Source of the DNA: Chrysochromulina tobinii
Taxonomy: Eukaryota; Haptophyta; Prymnesiales; Chrysochromulinaceae
Assembly (NCBI GenBank): GCA_001275005.1
Contig: JWZX01000690.1
Span: 1-10,594 of the forward strand
Direction of reading: 5' to 3'
DNA length: 10,594 nucleotides
A program made the position numbers and the translations under genes. Shown here in pieces: positions 6,178 to 10,594 of this stretch; positions within the stretch are counted from its first letter, which is position 1; each line of letters begins with the position of its first letter. The notes under the pieces are model-generated. The model saw only the letters and a program-made list of their open reading frames with translations. It searched no databases and was not told where the DNA came from.

Positions 6178-7416
6178 ATGGACGCGCTGGATGGGCTGAT
6201 GACGGGCTATGGCGCGAACGGCCGCTCGATTACCACGAACGGCAACATGAACGGCACCGCGAACTTCCGCGAACTACGTGCGAACTCCTTGACCACTGTC
6301 TACCGCGATCGCAGTAACCCTCAGAGACGTGTGAGCAGTGACAGCTTGGCAGGCATGCCGAAGGAGGCTGGGCTTCCAAAGGCTCAAGGCCGCGTGGGTA
6401 GCGCAGGCCTTGCGGGCATGCCGGCCGGTTTCGCTGACGTGTACGCGAACCGGGCTCCGATGATGGGCACGAGCCTCGGTCTCAACGTGAGCCGTATGTC
6501 GATGGCACCGGCTTTGGCGCCGCCGCCCAAGCAGTCCTCACGGCAGCCGCTGGCCTCGCACCCACTGGGGAACAATGCTGGCGGTACATGTACTGCTGGG
6601 CCTGCACTGGACGCGCTGCTCGACGGCATCACGCTGGAGCACGGCTACGCGTGCGATCCTAACAGCAGCTGGCGCGAGTACATGGAGGACGACTACGCGG
6701 TCGTAGAGGACTTTGCCGATCGGCGCGGCAGCTTGTACTGCGGGCTCTACGATGGGCACGGCGGGCGGCTCGCCGTCGATTTCGTCGCCAAGAACCTTCA
6801 CGGCAGCATCGAGCGCGAGCTGCGCAGCGGCCCAGCGGGGGACGCTCCTCTCGAGGCTATGCGACGTGGCTTCCTCAAGTGCGACCGGCAGCTGCTGCAG
6901 TGCGGCGCGATGCAGGTGGGCACGACGGTGGCCGTGTGCCTGTGCCTGCCGGGGCCGGGCGGCCAGATCGAGCTGCACGCGGCCAATGCGGGCGACAGCC
7001 GCATCTTGCTCATCTCGGACTTGGGACCCAAACGGCTCTCTGTAGATCACGTGGCCTCAGACCCAATTGAGGCCGAGAGGGTGCAGGGGCAGGGCGGACG
7101 CATCCTGCGCGGGCGGGTGGGCGGCGTACTGGCGGTCACGCGGGCCATGGGCGACCATAGCCTCAAGGGGAGCTGCGCGGGCAGTGGGCTCACCGCCGAC
7201 CCTCACTGCGTGCTGCACACGTGCGGCAGCGCCGATCGCTTCGTGGTCCTCGCCTCTGACGGCCTTTGGGATGTCCTGAGCGATGAGGATGCTCATAAGC
7301 TCGTTCTGCAGCACATGAATCTGCCGCCCAAGCAGATCGCCGAGACGCTCGTCGTGCAAGCGGTCGCCCGCGGCTCTCGTGACAACATCTCGGCTCTCGT
7401 GGTGAAGCTGCGATGA
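6178..7416 (+). CDS. PP2C-family serine/threonine protein phosphatase
   Basis: Metal-dependent (Mg/Mn) protein phosphatase that removes phosphate from Ser/Thr residues, probably cytosolic or nuclear; substrate unknown. It is a 412-residue frame without introns. The start at 6178 is the first ATG, in the context CCCATGG. Residues 1-145 are a low-complexity, Gly/Asn/Ser/Ala-rich extension with no signal peptide. The catalytic domain (about 153-412) has the canonical motifs in order: REYMEDDYAV (166-175), YDGHGG (191-196), ANAGDSRILL (269-278), LSVDH (287-291), VTRAMGDHSLK (320-330), LASDGLWDVLSDEDA (358-372) and SRDNISALVVKL (400-411). Metal ligands D192, D361 and D402 are present, so it should be active. 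It lies on the same strand as both neighbours but is well spaced from them, with no sign of an operon. Family assignment is firm. Confidence 0.95.
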   Translation: MDALDGLMTGYGANGRSITTNGNMNGTANFRELRANSLTTVYRDRSNPQRRVSSDSLAGMPKEAGLPKAQGRVGSAGLAGMPAGFADVYANRAPMMGTSLGLNVSRMSMAPALAPPPKQSSRQPLASHPLGNNAGGTCTAGPALDALLDGITLEHGYACDPNSSWREYMEDDYAVVEDFADRRGSLYCGLYDGHGGRLAVDFVAKNLHGSIERELRSGPAGDAPLEAMRRGFLKCDRQLLQCGAMQVGTTVAVCLCLPGPGGQIELHAANAGDSRILLISDLGPKRLSVDHVASDPIEAERVQGQGGRILRGRVGGVLAVTRAMGDHSLKGSCAGSGLTADPHCVLHTCGSADRFVVLASDGLWDVLSDEDAHKLVLQHMNLPPKQIAETLVVQAVARGSRDNISALVVKLR

Positions 7417-7438
7417 GGAGCTCGAGCGGGAGATTATT

Positions 7439-7455
7439 TGATGAGGGAGGCAATC
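7439..7455 (-). mobile_element. Antisense fragment of the introner-like element
   Basis: TGATGAGGGAGGCAATC here is the reverse complement of GATTGCCTCCCTCATCA, which matches the shared 3' portion of the introns (8549-8563 in PX-aminotransferase, 5492-5508 in the methyltransferase). It sits 22 bp past the PP2C stop codon, in reverse orientation and outside any intron I can define. Confidence 0.55.
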
Positions 7456-7657
7456 GCGCTTGAGAGCCGGAGTCAGAGCGGGCGACCACTTGCTTGGCGT
7501 GAGCATGGCGTGAGCTTGGCGGCGGTCACCATTATCCTGGAGTTCTCGTGGCATTCAACGGTTGATCGATCGGCTGTGGCACAGCGCGTCTGGAACTCTT
7601 GCGGGCCTGTGGGCATGGGTCCGGCGGGCGGGATCCTACAAGTGTGGTTTGAGAGGA

Positions 7658-7846
7658 GGCTTTTTTCGATTTGGCGTTTTCCATAAAGCGTCCTTTTGAG
7701 CGCTGTTCATGTGTATGAGTGAAAATGGCCGTCTCGCCCACGGTGGCCACGGGAGCTGAGATGGGGCTTTTTTCGATTTGGCGTTTTCTGAACGCGTCCT
7801 TTTGAGCGCTGTTCATGTGTATGAGTGAAAATGGCCGTCCCACCCA
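7658..7846 (+). repeat. Approximately 82-bp direct duplication upstream of PX-aminotransferase
   Basis: Copies 7658-7740 and 7765-7846 are nearly identical. They differ in a 5-6-base patch after GCGTTTTC and in two bases near the end, and are separated by 24 bp (period 107). Each begins with GGCTTTTTTCGATTTGG and contains CGTCCTTTTGAGCGCTGTTC followed by ATGTGTATGAGTG. The high identity in a non-coding leader implies a recent duplication. Confidence 0.92.
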
Positions 7847-7895
7847 AGGTTCGGAAGCAAGCCAAGGAAGGAGTCTCAATCCTGGGCAGCTATGA
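7815..7895 (+). other. Upstream ORF overlapping the PX-aminotransferase start (ATGA)
   Basis: The second duplicated copy opens an ATG at 7815 that runs 26 codons and stops at TGA 7893-7895, overlapping the main ATG (7892-7894) as ATGA. The first copy has the equivalent ATG at 7709, stopping after 16 codons at 7757-7759. If the transcript starts upstream, these uORFs could reduce translation of the main frame or permit reinitiation. Whether they are transcribed is unknown. Confidence 0.4.
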
Positions 7896-9662
7896 GCACA
7901 GCGCCGTCTGCGCCCATGTTGCGCACCAAAATCGAGGGCCATAGGCTCTCCACTGACCAGAGGGTGGATGCAGCTATCTTCGTTGTCGAGCAGTCGCACG
8001 TCGAGTATGTAATCAGCTCCTCGTACGAGGGTGCCACCGTCCGCGTGCAGCGCCGTTTCTCTGAATTCGAGCAGCTCCACCAAGGGCTCGCTCACACCTG
8101 GTGCGACACTTCCGGCGTGCCCATTCTGCCTGAAGTCTTCCCTGTCTCGAAGCTGCTCTTCCACACCGCGTACGAGCTCGATGAGCGCATGAAGTTGCTC
8201 AACATTTACATGCGTGGGCTAGTCGGCTCGATTGAGTCGACGCCGCCCACTGATCTGCTCGTGTTTCTCGGTTTTGTTGGCGCGGAGAGTTCAGCGGCCG
8301 GGGTCATGATATTAGGACCCGAGCCACCGCGCAGCAGCAGCAGCGGCAGCAGCAGCAGCGTGGGCAATCCAAGCCCGTTCAAGTTGGAGCGCTATTTCGG
8401 AGTGCACGAATTCACCGCCAAGGTGCTGCTGAGCAGTAGCGACGTTGAGGCGTTATCGGTGCACGAGCTGCTCTGATGATGACTTCTGATGATGACCTCT
8501 GATGATGACCTCTGATGACATCTGATGACCTCTGATGATGACCTCTAATTGCCTCCCTCATCAGGTGCGCGAGCTGCTGCTGATTGCGCGTGAGGCAGGC
8601 GACACGCACTCCCTTGCTCTTTGGGAGGGCCTCCATCTCGGCTACACGGAGTCCCAGGGGCACCCAGAGCTGCTCAAGGAGATCGCGGCAACTTATTCCG
8701 CAGCGGTCACGCACGATCATCTGCTCGAGGTCGTGCCCGAGGAGGGAATCTTCATCGCCATGTCCTGCCTTCTCGCGCCGGCCGACGAGGTGATCGTCAC
8801 ATGGCCCGCGTATCAAAGCCTGTATGAGGTGGCGCGCGCGCGCGGTGCCAATGTGCGCCGGTGGGAGGCTAGCGGCAGTGTGTATGATCGGCAGACCTTC
8901 GACGTTGGCGCGCTCGAGGCGCTCATTACCGAGGCGGGGGGGCGCGTCAAGCTGATCGTCGTCAACTTCCCGCATAACCCCACCGGCGCGTCGCTGAGCC
9001 CCGACGAGCTCACGCGGCTTATCGGATTGGCACGCCACGCGGGCGCGTGGCTCTTCTCGGACGAGATGTATCGCGGGCTGGAGCTCGGCGCCCTGCCGCC
9101 GCTGCCTTCTGTGTGCGAGCTGTACGAGAAGGGGGTCGCCCTCTCCGGGATGTCCAAGGTGTACGCGCTGCCTGGGCTGCGGATTGGGTGGCTTGCCTGC
9201 CGCGAGAGCCACTTCATCAAGCAGGCTCGCACGTACAAAGACTACACGACCATCTGCGGGTCGGCGCCCTCGCAGGTGCTCGCTCTCATTGGAATGCGCC
9301 ATCGGGTCTCGCTCGTCGCTCGAAGCAAGGCCATTGCGGCTGAGGGCCTTGCGGCCACGGTCGCGTTTTGCGAGAAGCACTCGGATAAGTTCGTCTTCCA
9401 CCCGCCGGATGCGGGGCCCGTCGCGTACCTCGCCATTAAGCAAGGCGCTCGTGGCGAGGCGCTCACGGCAGCGGATGCGCAGGCCTACTCTGAGCGGCTC
9501 GTGAGGCAGACGGGCGTGATGCTCATCTCAGGCGCGATGTTTGAGGCAGAGGAGCCGTTCCTGCGATTGGGGTTTGCAAAGGCCGGCTACGCAGCGAGGC
9601 TCGCCTCATGGGAAGCGACCTTCGAGACTGTCGTCCTGCCTGGGCGGGAGGCTACGGCGTGA
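7892..9662 (+). CDS. PX domain fused to a fold-type I PLP aminotransferase, two exons
   Basis: Predicted phosphoinositide-targeted aminotransferase; substrate unknown. Model: join of 7892-8458 and 8565-9662, phase 0, 554 residues. Residues about 10-128 are a PX domain: HVEYVISSSYEGATVRVQRRFSEFEQLH with R54-R55-F56, a proline loop VPILPEVFP, R99 and a closing DLLVFLGF. A Ser-rich linker (about 130-160) follows. The class I/II aminotransferase then starts within the same uninterrupted exon (PFKLERYFGVHEFTAKVLLSSSDVEALS) and continues in exon 2: GYTESQGHPELLKEIAATY, the PLP-site NPTG (N327), SDEMY (D355, Y358), SGMSKVYALPGLRIGW with Schiff-base K387 and R395, and FLRLGF (R523). Because the aminotransferase N-terminus is read in frame with PX before the intron, the fusion does not depend on the splice prediction. 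It resembles the family containing capreomycidine-synthase-like aminotransferases, but that does not fix the substrate. Confidence 0.9.
8459..8564 (+). mobile_element. PX-aminotransferase intron, introner-like insertion
   Basis: A 106-nt GT-AG intron. The donor lies in GTGCACGAGCTGCT (8459-8472), which matches the start of exon 2, GTGCGCGAGCTGCT (8565-8578), at 13 of 14 bases. Between the copies are TGATGATGACCTC repeats ending TAATTGCCTCCCTCATCAG. Splicing gives DVEALS-VRELLLIAREAG, which fits the aminotransferase family. Read-through reaches TGA after HELL. Confidence 0.85.
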
Positions 9663-9938
9663 GGTTAGCGTGGGCCTCGAGCGTGGCCAAGGGCTCAGCT
9701 TGAGGCCGCTCCCCGGTGCGCCGCAGTCAGGAAAGGGCCCTGAGCCTGCGTCCGCGGGACCGGAACGGGACCGGAATTCGATACGCCCCTCCTGAGGAGT
9801 CGGCTGTCGGGCGGAGGGACCACGCTCCACTGGAGAGGCTTGGGCTAGGGGGAGGGTAGTTCTTTCTGGAAACTGGACTTTTATATGGATGTTCACACAC
9901 TATCGTATATCGTACGGAGGTTTACGACCGGTAGCCCT

Positions 9939-10006
9939 AGTGACGAAACCCACTGACTGTCTAATAATGAGATGACGAAACTTAAGTGAGGTCAGTGACG
10001 AAACTT
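9939..10006. repeat. Interspersed GTGACGAAAC units
   Basis: AGTGACGAAAC at 9939-9949, ATGACGAAACTT at 9972-9983 and AGTGACGAAACTT at 9994-10006 form three irregularly spaced copies. A weaker relative, AGTGACAAAAACG, lies near 10049. The role is unknown. Confidence 0.55.
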
Positions 10007-10283
10007 CGACGAACCAAACACGACATAGCGGGCCATGTGACGTACAAAGTGACAAAAACGAATCTCGAAACGAATACATGTACAATTGAAGGCGGCCGAG
10101 ACCGCGTTTCGTGTTAACGTTCACAGCCGGATGACAAATTTCGGACACGCATCTGGAAAAAAGTGGTTCGGGGCAACAGTGCCGCTGCTGTACACGATCG
10201 TAAATGGACGTGCTTTCATGGCATCAAGAGGATAGGCGTGGGCGTTCTTGTGGTGAATTGGGTGTGAATTCTCCTCTGAGGAA

Positions 10284-10512
10284 CACCATGTTGAAACACC
10301 ATGCAATTTATGCCATTCTAGCTTGTAGGCGATAGGGTAATGACCTGAGTGTTGAAACCTTGAAACCCTCCCCCAAGGTCAAAATCTCGCGCACCACCAT
10401 GTTGAAACTTTGGGTAACATCCTGAGTGTTGAAACCCTCCCCCAAGGTCAAAATCTCGCGAATAACTATGTTGAAACTTATTCGGGTTTGTCCTAAGTGT
10501 TGAAACCCTTAA
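10284..10512. repeat. 71-77-bp tandem repeat, about 2.3 units
   Basis: CCTGAGTGTTGAAACC begins units at 10344 and 10421, and CCTAAGTGTTGAAACC begins a partial third at 10492. The first two share CTCCCCCAAGGTCAAAATCTCGCG and then an ATGTTGAAACTT segment. The first unit is longer, through a local TTGAAACC duplication. A looser relative, CACCATGTTGAAAC, precedes them at 10284-10297 and recurs inside unit 1 at 10395-10408. Confidence 0.85.
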
Positions 10513-10594
10513 GGTAGTCCGCTCATGGTGTACATGGGGCAAAAACTGATCTCCAAAAGTACTGAAGGGATTTGAACGAAACTCAAGCCAGAGG

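Larger units (their letters stand above)
7417..7891. promoter_or_regulatory. Spacer and leader upstream of the PX-aminotransferase gene
   Basis: 475 bp without a protein gene. It holds the PP2C 3' UTR, an antisense fragment of the introner-like element (7439-7455), the 82-bp direct duplication (7658-7846) and two small upstream ORFs. Poly-T runs (GGCTTTTTTCGATTTGG) occur in each duplicated copy. No RNA gene was recognised. Confidence 0.6.
9663..10594. other. Right-hand 930-bp region, no supported gene
   Basis: No reading frame here carries a recognisable domain or an ATG in good context. It should begin with the PX-aminotransferase 3' UTR. It holds short repeats: GGGACCGGAA twice near 9757-9776; AGTGACGAAAC-type units at 9939-10006; a 16-mer at 10110-10125 shared with the PP2C leader; and a tandem repeat at 10344-10512. 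A minus-strand frame over 10318-10542 encodes a repeated RDFDLGGGFQ peptide but has no ATG and is explained by the DNA repeat. Confidence 0.55.

Noticed and set aside
8412-9443. 343-residue minus-strand frame
   Set aside because: It is antisense to the aminotransferase coding sequence and has no motif of its own. Its length follows from high GC content.

Overview
The window looks like nuclear DNA of a unicellular eukaryotic alga or related protist. It is GC-rich, its genes have short GT-AG introns, and several proteins have eukaryotic domain architectures, including a PX phosphoinositide-binding domain, an animal/plant-type PP2C phosphatase and a probable organelle-targeted rRNA methyltransferase. 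A haptophyte-like alga would fit, but that lineage is a guess from style, not from a marker gene.

Layout. 1-408: no supported gene. 409-606 (minus): first exon of a small secreted cysteine-containing protein. 902-2564 (minus): a four-exon phytanoyl-CoA dioxygenase (PhyH) family protein with a complete Fe(II)/2-oxoglutarate site. 2565-4257: a long intergenic stretch with a near-perfect 45-nt foldback and a three-unit, CAG-rich imperfect tandem repeat carrying conserved hairpins. 4258-5883 (plus): a two-exon RlmI-type rRNA cytosine-C5 methyltransferase with a probable organelle leader. 6178-7416 (plus): an intron-less PP2C protein phosphatase. 7658-7846: an approximately 82-bp direct duplication carrying small upstream ORFs. 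7892-9662 (plus): a two-exon gene whose single reading frame fuses a PX domain to a fold-type I PLP aminotransferase. 9663-10594: no gene, but several short tandem repeat families.

The most striking signal is in the introns. Four of the five introns (two in PhyH, one in the methyltransferase, one in PX-aminotransferase) share one architecture. A segment of coding sequence beginning with GT is present twice. Between the copies lies a short element made of TGATTGC / TGATGAC tandem repeats that mostly ends TGATTGCSYCCCTCATCAG. The first copy of the duplicated exon sequence supplies the 5' splice site, the inserted element supplies the 3' AG, and splicing removes one copy plus the element, restoring the reading frame. 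This is what a family of intron-generating (introner-like) insertions with long target duplications would look like. Identity of the flanking copies ranges from 20/20 to strongly decayed, so the insertions appear to differ in age. An antisense fragment of the same element lies downstream of the PP2C gene, outside any intron.

The genes do not form an obvious pathway. They are separate eukaryotic transcription units on both strands. All exon boundaries were inferred by reading frame, family motifs and splice signals, without transcript data.
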